Part shown: positions 1 to 9,048 of the stretch, piece by piece
Position numbering within the stretch: position 1 is the first letter of the stretch
Layout: each line of letters opens with the position of its first letter
Source of the DNA: Herbinix luporum
GTDB taxonomy: Bacteria > Bacillota > Clostridia > Lachnospirales > Lachnospiraceae
DNA length: 64,000 nucleotides
Reading direction: 5' to 3'
NCBI RefSeq assembly: GCF_900070325.1
Contig: NZ_LN879430.1
Coordinates: 951,379-1,015,378 of the forward strand
The notes under the pieces: generated by a model
What the model was told of the DNA's origin: nothing
Seen by the model: only the letters and a program-made list of their open reading frames with translations
Database searches by the model: none
Position numbers and translations under genes: made by a program

Positions 1-301
1 AAAATCCTTAGAAGGCTCAATAGGTGGAGTAGTAGGTGCAGCCTTAATAGGATATATATATGCATTGGCTTTAGGAAGTAAAGTTACCGGTATCGATAAT
101 CCCCGCCTATTATTTGCCATTATAGGTGCGGCCTCTAGTGTTATATCACAAATCGGGGATTGGGCAGCCTCTGCTATAAAAAGAAATTATAATATTAAGG
201 ATTATGGTAATTTGATTCCCGGTCATGGTGGTATCTTAGACCGATTTGACAGTATGATATTTACAGCCCCTATTGTTTATTACTTAGCTGAATTTTTTTA
301 G
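1..301 (+). CDS. cdsA: Phosphatidate cytidylyltransferase, C-terminal part
   Basis: Integral membrane enzyme that makes CDP-diacylglycerol from phosphatidate and CTP, the branch point for membrane phospholipids. The reading frame is open from base 2, so the gene starts before the window and about 99 C-terminal residues are seen. The CdsA signature is clear: S-x-x-K-R, then K-D, then PGHGG and DRFDS near the end. A hydrophobic segment follows the signature, as in the family. It is the first visible gene of a cdsA-dxr-rseP-ispG series, an order common in Firmicutes. Identification is firm; the N-terminal membrane segments cannot be assessed. Confidence 0.93.
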   Translation, partial: KSLEGSIGGVVGAALIGYIYALALGSKVTGIDNPRLLFAIIGAASSVISQIGDWAASAIKRNYNIKDYGNLIPGHGGILDRFDSMIFTAPIVYYLAEFF

Positions 302-415
302 AATCCTATAGAATTATTTATAAATTAAACTGATTATAAAAATAATCACAAAATGAACATAATTACATGATAAAATCACATGGTATTTATATGTGTAAAT
401 TACATGGAGGCAATA

Positions 416-1576
416 ATGAAGAAGATAGCAATACTTGGTTCTACAGGCTCCATAGGCATTCAGACCTTGGAGGTTGCAAGAGAACATAAGGATGAAATAA
501 AGGTAGTCTCCCTTGTGGCTCATTCCAATATAGACTTACTGGAGCAGCAGATAAGGGAATTTATGCCTGAACTTGTATGTGTATATGATGAAAACAAGGC
601 AAAGCAGCTTAGAGAAAACATTAAAGATTTACAGGTTCCTGTTGAAACCGGGATGGATGGGATTATTGCCTGTGCCAGCTTAAGTTCTGCCGATACGGTT
701 GTGGCTGCATTAGTTGGCATGATTGGTATATTGCCCACTATAGAAGCAATAAAAGCCGGTAAGAACATAGCCTTGGCTAACAAGGAAACCTTGGTTACAG
801 CAGGGCATCTTATTATGCCCTTGTGCAAGGAGAAAGGTGTTAAACTACTGCCTGTAGATAGTGAACATTCAGCTATTTTTCAGGCTCTTAATGGTGAAAG
901 CAAAAAAAACATCCATAAAATTATACTGACAGCCTCCGGCGGACCCTTTCGTGGACTGAATATTTCATCTTTAAAAAATATTACTCCCCAGGACGCCTTA
1001 AAACATCCTAATTGGAGTATGGGTAATAAGATTACAATAGATTCTGCCACCTTGATTAATAAAGCCTTAGAGGTTATGGAAGCGGCCTGGCTTTTTGGAG
1101 TGCCTATTTCTCAAGTGCAGGTTCTTGTTCATCCCCAGAGTATTATCCACTCAATGGTGGAATACTTAGATGGCAGTGTTATAGCTCAGATGGGCTTACC
1201 TGACATGAGGCTTCCTATCCAATATGCCCTTTTTTATCCCGACAGAAAGGAAATGAAGTTGGGAGAAAGGTTGGATTTGACTAAGATAAATCAGCTTACT
1301 TTTGAAGAAGCTGATATGGAGACATTTTACGGACTAAAATTAGGACTTGAGGCAGGAAAACTGGGAGGAAGTATGCCTACGGTATTTAATGCAGCTAATG
1401 AATGGGCAGTGGCTAGATTTTTGGAAGGTAAGATTGGGTTTTTGGATATTCCCAAACTTATTTCTAAAGCTATGGAGAATCATATTATAATTACATCTCC
1501 TTCCTTAAATGAAATTCTTAACACAGAACAAGAGACATATGATTTTATAGAAGGAATTGTAGATACCGTTAGGTAA
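416..1576 (+). CDS. dxr: 1-deoxy-D-xylulose 5-phosphate reductoisomerase
   Basis: Second enzyme of the MEP isoprenoid pathway, converting DXP to 2-C-methyl-D-erythritol 4-phosphate with NADPH. The 386-residue product has the NADPH loop GSTGSIG at residues 8-14, the metal-binding DSEHSAIFQ near residue 150 and a conserved NKALEVMEA helix. The start at 416 is chosen because GGAGG at 406-410 lies 5 bases upstream; the open frame extends to 380 but has no ribosome site there. It sits between cdsA and rseP and shares the pathway with ispG two genes on. Full length for the family. Confidence 0.96.
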   Translation: MKKIAILGSTGSIGIQTLEVAREHKDEIKVVSLVAHSNIDLLEQQIREFMPELVCVYDENKAKQLRENIKDLQVPVETGMDGIIACASLSSADTVVAALVGMIGILPTIEAIKAGKNIALANKETLVTAGHLIMPLCKEKGVKLLPVDSEHSAIFQALNGESKKNIHKIILTASGGPFRGLNISSLKNITPQDALKHPNWSMGNKITIDSATLINKALEVMEAAWLFGVPISQVQVLVHPQSIIHSMVEYLDGSVIAQMGLPDMRLPIQYALFYPDRKEMKLGERLDLTKINQLTFEEADMETFYGLKLGLEAGKLGGSMPTVFNAANEWAVARFLEGKIGFLDIPKLISKAMENHIIITSPSLNEILNTEQETYDFIEGIVDTVR

Positions 1577-1608
1577 TTTATTTATCTAATTGAGAAAGGA
1601 TTATGCTT

Positions 1609-2904
1609 ATGAATATATTAATAGCAATTCTAATTTTGGGATTAATTATTTTTATCCATGAACTGGGACATTTTCTTCTTGCTAAGAAAAACGGTATAAC
1701 AGTAACGGAGTTTTCCTTAGGCATGGGCCCAAGATTAGCCAGTTTTGAAAAAAACGGAACAAGATACTCCCTAAAACTTTTACCTATCGGCGGATCTTGC
1801 ATGATGTTAGGTGAGGATGAAGATCTTAATGAGGAAGGGGCTTTCCATACTAAGGGAGTATGGGCCAGATTTTCTGTAATATTTGCCGGTGCTTTTTTTA
1901 ATTTTATCCTTGCAATTGTTCTGGCTTTAGTAGTAATCGGAGCGGTGGGAGTTGATAAGCCTGAAGTGTTACAGGTTAAGGAAGATTCTCCCGTATATGA
2001 AGCTGGGATAAGAGAAGGAGATATGATAAAGAAGATTAACGGTAAGAGAATACATTTTGGAAAAGAAATCGATTTGTACTTATTCTTTAATCCTATTAGC
2101 AAAGAAGCAATTGATATTACTTATGAAAGAGATAATAAGGATTATAAAACAACTGTATATCCTAAGTTACGACCGCCTTTTTATAAATTAGGAATTGAAT
2201 ATAGCGGTGAAACTGAAAATGCTGTACTGCTTGGGCTTGAACTGGGCTTTCCTGTTTATGAAGCAGGCTTAGTACCTGGGGATATTATTACCGGAATTAA
2301 TGGAACTGCTATTGAAACCGGCAAAGATATGGTAGAGTATTTTCAGGCAAATCCTATAACCGATGCCCCCCTAGATATTACCTATCTTCATGGAAACGAA
2401 GAAAAGACTGCTAAAATAACCCCAAAACTTGTGGAAGACAGTTATGAACTGGGGCTACATTATAATTTGTATAGGGAAAAGGTATCACCTTTTGAGGTGG
2501 TAAAAAATAGTTTCTTTGAACTGAAATATAGTATTGATTATGTTATAAGCAGTCTTAAATATATGGTATCCGGTAAGGCCAGTATAAATGAAATCAGCGG
2601 CCCTGTGGGCATAGTCTCAATGGTAGATAATATAGTGGATCAGACTTCCGATGAAGGTGCCGGTATAGTCTTTCTTAGTCTTGCAAACTTTGCAATTTTA
2701 CTAAGTGCTAACTTAGGTGTTGTTAATCTGCTGCCTTTACCTGCACTGGATGGTGGAAGATTAGTCTTTCTTATTATTGAAGCTATCAGAAAAAAACCTA
2801 TTCCTAAAGAAAAAGAAGCCATGGTGCACTTTATAGGATTAACACTTCTTATGCTGCTGATGATTGTAGTAGTATTTAATGATTTCCGTAGAATTTTCGG
2901 ATAA
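1609..2904 (+). CDS. rseP: Site-2 intramembrane metalloprotease (RseP/RasP)
   Basis: Zinc protease that cleaves transmembrane segments, for example anti-sigma factors and signal-peptide remnants. The 431-residue protein has HELGH at residues 17-21 inside the first membrane helix, a second helix near residue 95, and a C-terminal helix with the LDG motif (PALDGGR). Between them lie two PDZ-like segments, each with an EAG-x-x-x-GD core (about residues 125-205 and 215-285). An ATG at 1603 is only 2 bases from AAAGGA (1595-1600), so the ATG at 1609, spaced 8 bases, is preferred. Two PDZ units resemble the E. coli arrangement more than the single one of B. subtilis RasP. Confidence 0.93.
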   Translation: MNILIAILILGLIIFIHELGHFLLAKKNGITVTEFSLGMGPRLASFEKNGTRYSLKLLPIGGSCMMLGEDEDLNEEGAFHTKGVWARFSVIFAGAFFNFILAIVLALVVIGAVGVDKPEVLQVKEDSPVYEAGIREGDMIKKINGKRIHFGKEIDLYLFFNPISKEAIDITYERDNKDYKTTVYPKLRPPFYKLGIEYSGETENAVLLGLELGFPVYEAGLVPGDIITGINGTAIETGKDMVEYFQANPITDAPLDITYLHGNEEKTAKITPKLVEDSYELGLHYNLYREKVSPFEVVKNSFFELKYSIDYVISSLKYMVSGKASINEISGPVGIVSMVDNIVDQTSDEGAGIVFLSLANFAILLSANLGVVNLLPLPALDGGRLVFLIIEAIRKKPIPKEKEAMVHFIGLTLLMLLMIVVVFNDFRRIFG

Positions 2905-2983
2905 GAAAATATGAATGAAGAATTATAATTTGCGATTAATTATATTAATTTAGCCGCATAAGAATTTAGAGAGGCTGTGAAAT

Positions 2984-4039
2984 ATGTTTAGAGATAATAC
3001 CAAGGTGATTAAGATTGGTAATAGGGTAATAGGAGGAGGAAATCCTATCCTAATCCAGTCTATGACAAATACAAAAACAGAAGATGTAAAAGCCACTGTA
3101 GATCAAATACAAAGGCTTACCAAGGTAGGCTGTGATATTATTCGCTGTGCGGTACCTAATATGGAAGCAGCTAAGGCATTAAAAGACATTAAGAAGCATA
3201 TTAGTATACCCCTGGTGGCTGATATTCATTTTGATTACAGGCTGGCCATTGCCGCCATGGAAAACGGAGCGGATAAAATCCGTATCAACCCAGGCAATAT
3301 AGGTGATGATGAAAAGCTAGGGGCTGTAGTTAAGGTGGCAAAAGAAAGAAAGATACCTATCCGGGTAGGGGTAAACAGCGGCTCTCTTGAAAAAGATATA
3401 TTGGCAAAGCATGGCCGGGTAAATGCAGAGGGACTGGTAGAAAGTGCCCTAAATAATGTTAAGAGAATAGAGGATATGGGCTATGATAATCTTGTTATCA
3501 GCATTAAATCCTCCGATGTAATTATGTGCATTAAGGCCCATGAGCTTATTGCCAAAGAAGCTAACTACCCCCTGCATGTGGGTATTACTGAAGCCGGTAC
3601 TGTTAATGCCGGTAATATAAAATCCTCCGTGGGACTTGGAATTATTCTTTATCAAGGTATAGGTGATACCATAAGAGTATCCTTAACCGGAGATCCCGTT
3701 GAAGAGATAAAATCAGCGAAACTTATCTTAAAAACCCTAGGCTACCGAAGGGGAGGAATTGATGTGGTATCTTGTCCTACCTGTGGAAGGACACAGATAA
3801 ATCTAATTAAGCTGGCCGGGGAAGTTGAAAAGCTGACAGCAGAGTTTGACCATTTAAATATTAAGGTTGCAGTGATGGGTTGTGCCGTAAACGGTCCCGG
3901 AGAAGCTAGGGAGGCAGATATAGGCATAGCCGGAGGTAATGGTGTAGGCCTGCTGATAAAAAAAGGTGAGATTGTCCGTAAGGTTGCGGAAGATGAGCTT
4001 CTTGATACACTTCGTTATGAACTGGAGAATTGGAAATAA
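2984..4039 (+). CDS. ispG: 4-hydroxy-3-methylbut-2-enyl diphosphate synthase
   Basis: Iron-sulfur enzyme of the MEP pathway that reduces methylerythritol cyclodiphosphate to HMBPP (flavodoxin or ferredoxin dependent). The 351-residue protein starts with a TIM-barrel region (QSMTNT near residue 25) and carries the [4Fe-4S] ligands C-P-T-C near residue 262, C in VMGCAVNGPGEA near 298 and the nearby Glu. It is the short bacterial form without the plant-type insert. It follows rseP after about 80 bases and is followed by a strong hairpin, so it probably ends this operon. It works in the same pathway as dxr upstream. Confidence 0.96.
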   Translation: MFRDNTKVIKIGNRVIGGGNPILIQSMTNTKTEDVKATVDQIQRLTKVGCDIIRCAVPNMEAAKALKDIKKHISIPLVADIHFDYRLAIAAMENGADKIRINPGNIGDDEKLGAVVKVAKERKIPIRVGVNSGSLEKDILAKHGRVNAEGLVESALNNVKRIEDMGYDNLVISIKSSDVIMCIKAHELIAKEANYPLHVGITEAGTVNAGNIKSSVGLGIILYQGIGDTIRVSLTGDPVEEIKSAKLILKTLGYRRGGIDVVSCPTCGRTQINLIKLAGEVEKLTAEFDHLNIKVAVMGCAVNGPGEAREADIGIAGGNGVGLLIKKGEIVRKVAEDELLDTLRYELENWK

Positions 4040-4058
4040 TATTTTAATAATATTTTTA

Positions 4059-4099
4059 AGATAAGCAGATTAGTCTATGGAATTCTAATCTGCTTATCT
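4059..4099 (+). terminator. Perfect 15-bp hairpin after ispG
   Basis: The arms 4059-4073 and 4085-4099 are perfectly complementary over 15 bp with an 11-base loop. It separates ispG from polC. No clean U-run follows (the next bases are GTTATAATAG), so it may be a weak terminator, an attenuator or an mRNA-stability hairpin. TATAAT at 4102-4107 just downstream could be the -10 box of a polC promoter. Confidence 0.5.
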
Positions 4100-4152
4100 G
4101 TTATAATAGAAAATAATTAATATAAATGATGATTAGAATGGGAGAATAAGTC

Positions 4153-7100
4153 ATGTTATTTTTTGAAGCTTTTGAAGGATTGACCTGTGATGACAAATTA
4201 ATAGATCTTTACAGCCAGGCTGAAGTTGTAAGGGTGGTTGCATCCAGGAAAAACAGGACCATTCAAATTCATATTAAAAGTAATAGATTGATTCATAGTA
4301 AAAACATAAAAAGGATGGAAGAACTGCTTAATCGGCAGCTTTTTTTACATACCGGAAATAAAGCATACATTAAACCGTATTTTGAGCTTAATAGTGATTA
4401 TAATCTGGAAAAGCTTTTTTCTATATATCGTGACTGTATCTTAGAGGAACTAAAAGAGGAAAGTATTGTTACTTATCATATTTTGACACAGGCAGAGACT
4501 AAAATCGAAGAAAACAAAATTATTATTAAGTCAACTGAAAGCTGTGTGGTTAAGGATAAACTAGAAAAGCTTAAGGATTATCTTATAGATTTGTTTAAGG
4601 AACGTTTCGGTTATGATATAAATGTAGCCTTTGAATATGTAAAGCCTAAGGAAGAAAAAAAGGTTAAATTGCCTGCTTTTTTAAGACAGGATGATGAGGA
4701 GGATTACGACGATGATGAGGAGTATGCAAATCATCATTATGAATTTGTTAAAGCAGAAAGTATAAGAGTAGATAATCTTACAGAAGATGCTGGAGTTAAG
4801 GAACCTTCTAATTATGCTATAGATAATAAGGAGGTAAGTAATACCATAGAAACACCTGTACCCAGTGATAATAAAAGTGGAAATGGTAATGCTAATAAAT
4901 CTAAAAAATCCACATATTATAGATTACCTAAAGATCCTTCCGTAGTATATGGCAGGAATTTTGAAGGAAATGTAATATCTATCAGTGATATTATCGGTGA
5001 AATCGGTGAAGTAGTAATCCGGGGAATGGTCAGGAAGTTAGAGACAAGACCCATAGGTAATGAGAAAAGCTTAATTACCTTTGTCTTAACGGATTTTACT
5101 GATTCTATAAAGGTAAAGCTGTATGCAAAAACTATTCAAGTAGATGAAATCCTAGATAGTATTAAAGAAGGTTCCTTTTATATGTTAAAGGGAATTGCCA
5201 TGGCAGATACTTATGAGAGGGATATTACCATAGGATCTGTGGTAGGTATTAAGACCATCGAGGATTTTAGAAGCAAAAGAATTGACAGGGCCCCTAAAAA
5301 GCGTGTGGAGTTACATGCCCATACCATGATGAGTGATATGGATGCAGTAGTGGATGTAAAAAAATTGGTTCGCCGTGCTTTTGAATGGGGACATCCTGCA
5401 GTGGCAATAACAGACCATGGTGTAGTACAAGCCTTCCCCGATGCAAATCATGCCCTAAATCCAAAGGCATTTTCTGATCCTAAGGAGCAGGAAAGAGCTA
5501 AGGCTTTTAAGGTTATTTATGGTATGGAAGCATACCTAGTAGATGATATTAAGGAAGTGGTAGTAGGTGGGCAGGGTCAAAGCCTTATAGATAATGATTT
5601 TGTTGTATTTGACATTGAGACCACCGGTTTTAGTAAGATAAATGATAAAATTATTGAAATTGGAGCGGTGAAGATATCAAAAGGGGAAATTACCGAAAGA
5701 TATAGTACATTTGTAAATCCTCAGATACCAATCCCATATGAGATTACCCAGTTGACTACCATTAATGATGATATGGTTGCCCAGGCCCCTGTCATAGAAG
5801 AGGTTCTTCCGGAGTTTTTGGAATTTTGTAAGGGTGCCGTATTAGTGGCCCATAATGCAGCCTTTGATATGGGCTTTATTATAAGAAATGCTCAGATACT
5901 CGGTTTAAATCATAAATTTACCTATATTGATACCGTCGGTTTATCAAGAATCCTGCTTCCTAATTTAAGCAGACATAAGCTAAACAATGTAGCAAAGGCA
6001 CTAGGGGTATCATTAGAAAATCATCATAGGGCAGTAGATGATGCCGGTGCTACCGCTGAGATTTTTGTTAAGTTTATAGATATGCTAAAAGAAAGAAATG
6101 TTGATAATGTAAATGAAATCGATAAGCTGGGAAGGCTTCCTGCAGAGTCTATTCGTAAGCTTCCTGCTTATCATGCCATACTACTGGCCAAAAATGATCT
6201 GGGACGGGTTAATTTATATAAGATGGTTTCCATGTCCCATATAGAATATTATAATAAGAGGCCTAAAATACCCAAGAGTCTTTTAATGGAATGCAGGGAG
6301 GGTATCCTAGTAGGGTCTGCCTGTGAAGCCGGTGAGATATATAGGGCATTACTTTCTAATCAATCAGATGAACAGATTGAAAGACTGGTTAATTTCTATG
6401 ACTATCTGGAAATACAGCCACTGGCTAATAATGAATTTTTAATCCACAGTGAGAGAAGCGATGAAAGAAATATCCATTCCAAGGAAGATTTGATAAAGAT
6501 TAATCAAAGGATTGTAGAGCTTGGAGAGATATATAATAAGCCTGTTGTCGCCACCTGTGATGTGCATTTTCTTGATCCTGAGGATGAGGTGTACCGCAGA
6601 ATCATAATGGCCGGTAAGGGCTTTAAGGATGCAGACAATCAGCCTCCCCTGTATTTTAGGACTACCGAGGAGATGCTGGAGGAGTTTTCATATTTGGGTA
6701 GCAAAAAGGCAGAAGAGGTGGTTATCACCAATACTAACCTGATATGTGATCAAATCGAAAAGATATCACCGGTGCGGCCGGATAAATGTCCTCCTGTACT
6801 TCCAAATTCCGATGAAAACCTAAGAAAAATCTGCTATGATAAAGCCCATGCTATTTATGGTAAAGAGCTTCCGTCCCAGGTTAAAGAAAGGCTGGAACAT
6901 GAGCTTACATCCATTATATCCAACGGATTTGCGGTTATGTATATAATTGCTCAGAAGCTGGTATGGAAGTCCAATGAGGACGGGTATCTGGTAGGTTCCC
7001 GTGGCTCTGTGGGATCTTCTTTTGTAGCTACCATGGCAGGAATTACGGAAGTTAATCCTTTACCCCCTCATTATTACTGCAGTAGCTGTAATTATAGTGA

Positions 7101-8682
7101 TTTTGATTCTGAGGAAGTAAAGAAGTTTGCAGGAAGTTCCGGATGCGACATGCCGGATAAGAATTGTCCTGTATGCGGCAAACCCTTAGAAAAAGACGGC
7201 CATGATATACCCTTTGAAACCTTCCTCGGTTTTGATGGGGATAAGGAGCCGGATATAGACTTAAACTTTTCCGGTGAATATCAAAGCAGGGCCCATGAAT
7301 ATACGGAGGAAATATTCGGCGAAGGCCATACTTTCCGTGCCGGTACTATCGGAACCTTAGCTGATAAGACTGCCTTTGGTTTTGTAAAAAATTATTTTGA
7401 GGAACGGGGCATACACAAGAGAAATGTTGAGATAGAACGTTTGATTGAGGGCTGTGTAGGAGTAAGACGAACCACCGGTCAGCATCCCGGTGGTATAGTG
7501 GTATTACCCCATGGAGAAGAAATATATTCATTTACCCCTGTTCAGCGTCCTGCTAACGATATGAATTCCAAGACCATTACCACACATTTTGATTATCACT
7601 CCATAGACCATAACTTATTAAAGTTAGATATACTGGGCCACGATGATCCTACCATGATTCGTATGCTGGAGGATCTTACAGGAGTAGATGCCAAGACTAT
7701 TAGGCTTGATGAGAAGAAGGTATTATCTTTGTTTAGTGATACCAGTGCCCTTGGTATAACTCCCGATGATATTGGGGGATGTGAGCTAGGCTGTCTTGGT
7801 GTTCCCGAATTTGGAACGGATTTCGTTATGCAGATGGTTAAGGAAGCGCAACCAAAGACTTTCTCAGACTTGGTCCGTATATCGGGACTTAGCCATGGTA
7901 CTGACGTGTGGCTAAATAATGCTCAGCTACTTATTAAAGAAGGAACCTGTACCTTGTCTACCTGTATCTGTACCCGTGATGATATAATGACTTATCTAAT
8001 TAATGCAGGAATGGAGCCGGGGCTTTCCTTTAAGATTATGGAAAGTGTAAGAAAGGGTAAAGGCTTAACTGCTGAAATGGAAGAAGCCATGCTGGCAGCA
8101 GGAATTCCTGAATGGTATATCAGATCCTGTAAAACCATAAAGTATATGTTCCCCAAAGCCCATGCGGCGGCATATGTTATGATGGCCTTTCGTATAGCTT
8201 ACTTTAAGGTATATTATCCCTTAGCTTACTACTGTGCCTATTTTTCTATCCGTGCATCGGCATTTAACTATGAGCTGATGTGCCAGGGAAGGGAACATCT
8301 AGAACAGGTAATGGCTGACTACAAACGTAGATATAGTACCCTGACTAAGAAAGAACAGGATACATATCGAGATATGCGTATAGTTCAAGAGATGTATGCT
8401 AGAGGATTTGACTTTGTACCCATAGATGTGTATAAAGCACAAGCCCATAGATTCCAGATTGTAGGAGATAAGCTTATGCCTTCCTTAAGTTCCATAGACG
8501 GAATGGGAGATACGGCAGCTAAAGGGGTAGTAGAGGCTGCAAAACAAGGGAAATTTTTATCCAGAGACGATTTTAAGATACGTAGTAAGGTAAGCTCTAC
8601 GGTGGTTGATACTATGGCAAGACTGGGGCTTTTAGGAGATCTTCCCCAGTCCAATCAGATGTCTTTGATGGATTTTTTATAA
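4153..8682 (+). CDS. polC: DNA polymerase III alpha subunit, PolC type
   Basis: Replicative polymerase of low-GC Gram-positives with built-in 3'-5' exonuclease. The 1509-residue protein has an N-terminal region, an OB-fold near 270-370, a PHP domain (VELHAHTMMSD near 386) interrupted by a DnaQ-like exonuclease (FDIETTGF near 485, HNAAFDMGF near 567, HHRAVDDA near 625), a Cys4 zinc module (CSSC ... CPVC, about 975-1010) and the palm with DKEPDIDLNF near 1032. It is longer than the usual ~1440 residues; an acidic, low-complexity linker around residues 178-260 explains some of this. A GGGAGAA-type ribosome site precedes the ATG. Confidence 0.97.
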   Translation: MLFFEAFEGLTCDDKLIDLYSQAEVVRVVASRKNRTIQIHIKSNRLIHSKNIKRMEELLNRQLFLHTGNKAYIKPYFELNSDYNLEKLFSIYRDCILEELKEESIVTYHILTQAETKIEENKIIIKSTESCVVKDKLEKLKDYLIDLFKERFGYDINVAFEYVKPKEEKKVKLPAFLRQDDEEDYDDDEEYANHHYEFVKAESIRVDNLTEDAGVKEPSNYAIDNKEVSNTIETPVPSDNKSGNGNANKSKKSTYYRLPKDPSVVYGRNFEGNVISISDIIGEIGEVVIRGMVRKLETRPIGNEKSLITFVLTDFTDSIKVKLYAKTIQVDEILDSIKEGSFYMLKGIAMADTYERDITIGSVVGIKTIEDFRSKRIDRAPKKRVELHAHTMMSDMDAVVDVKKLVRRAFEWGHPAVAITDHGVVQAFPDANHALNPKAFSDPKEQERAKAFKVIYGMEAYLVDDIKEVVVGGQGQSLIDNDFVVFDIETTGFSKINDKIIEIGAVKISKGEITERYSTFVNPQIPIPYEITQLTTINDDMVAQAPVIEEVLPEFLEFCKGAVLVAHNAAFDMGFIIRNAQILGLNHKFTYIDTVGLSRILLPNLSRHKLNNVAKALGVSLENHHRAVDDAGATAEIFVKFIDMLKERNVDNVNEIDKLGRLPAESIRKLPAYHAILLAKNDLGRVNLYKMVSMSHIEYYNKRPKIPKSLLMECREGILVGSACEAGEIYRALLSNQSDEQIERLVNFYDYLEIQPLANNEFLIHSERSDERNIHSKEDLIKINQRIVELGEIYNKPVVATCDVHFLDPEDEVYRRIIMAGKGFKDADNQPPLYFRTTEEMLEEFSYLGSKKAEEVVITNTNLICDQIEKISPVRPDKCPPVLPNSDENLRKICYDKAHAIYGKELPSQVKERLEHELTSIISNGFAVMYIIAQKLVWKSNEDGYLVGSRGSVGSSFVATMAGITEVNPLPPHYYCSSCNYSDFDSEEVKKFAGSSGCDMPDKNCPVCGKPLEKDGHDIPFETFLGFDGDKEPDIDLNFSGEYQSRAHEYTEEIFGEGHTFRAGTIGTLADKTAFGFVKNYFEERGIHKRNVEIERLIEGCVGVRRTTGQHPGGIVVLPHGEEIYSFTPVQRPANDMNSKTITTHFDYHSIDHNLLKLDILGHDDPTMIRMLEDLTGVDAKTIRLDEKKVLSLFSDTSALGITPDDIGGCELGCLGVPEFGTDFVMQMVKEAQPKTFSDLVRISGLSHGTDVWLNNAQLLIKEGTCTLSTCICTRDDIMTYLINAGMEPGLSFKIMESVRKGKGLTAEMEEAMLAAGIPEWYIRSCKTIKYMFPKAHAAAYVMMAFRIAYFKVYYPLAYYCAYFSIRASAFNYELMCQGREHLEQVMADYKRRYSTLTKKEQDTYRDMRIVQEMYARGFDFVPIDVYKAQAHRFQIVGDKLMPSLSSIDGMGDTAAKGVVEAAKQGKFLSRDDFKIRSKVSSTVVDTMARLGLLGDLPQSNQMSLMDFL

Positions 8683-8735
8683 AATTTACAAAATGTTTCA
8701 ATTAATAAAACAATTTAAAAAATTAAAAATAAAGC

Positions 8736-8764
8736 TTGCATTTTATCGAGGAATAGTATATTAT
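8736..8764 (+). promoter_or_regulatory. Promoter of the tRNA-Glu gene
   Basis: TTGCAT (8736-8741), 17-base spacer, TATTAT (8759-8764). The predicted start lies about 8 bases before the mature tRNA. Confidence 0.6.
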
Positions 8765-8778
8765 ATATATTGTTCCAA

Positions 8779-8850
8779 GGCTCGTTGGTCAAGGGGTCAA
8801 GACGCCGCCCTCTCACGGCGGAAACAGGGGTTCGATTCCCCTACGAGCTG
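8779..8850 (+). tRNA. tRNA-Glu (anticodon CUC)
   Basis: A 72-base cloverleaf. The acceptor arms are 8779-8785 and 8843-8849, closed by G-U at the first pair, with discriminator G at 8850. The anticodon stem is CCGCC (8805-8809) with GGCGG (8817-8821), and the seven-base loop places CTC at 8812-8814, reading GAG codons. The T-arm has the GGTTCGATTCC core. CCA is not encoded. It stands alone, with its own promoter and a strong terminator. Confidence 0.93.
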
Positions 8851-8875
8851 TTAATTGATAAAAGCCAGTAAATAT

Positions 8876-8907
8876 GCCACTTCCAGAAATTTGGAAGTGG
8901 CTTTTTG
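8876..8907 (+). terminator. Terminator of tRNA-Glu
   Basis: A 10-bp perfect stem (8876-8885 with 8892-8901) followed by five T residues: a canonical intrinsic terminator. The remaining bases to 9048 hold no gene that I can see. Confidence 0.85.
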
Positions 8908-9048
8908 TTTGCCTTATTTGACGTTTTTTCAACGGAATTTTCAAAGTATTAGATATTGTACTCCTTTTCCAAGGGGTGGATTCGATGTATATGTGTATGC
9001 AATATATTTGCTATTTTGACACATTAGTATTCATGGTAACTGTCACAA

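Noticed and set aside
1578..2102. Minus-strand ORF of 174 codons over rseP
   Set aside because: Antisense shadow of rseP; the product has no recognisable family motif.
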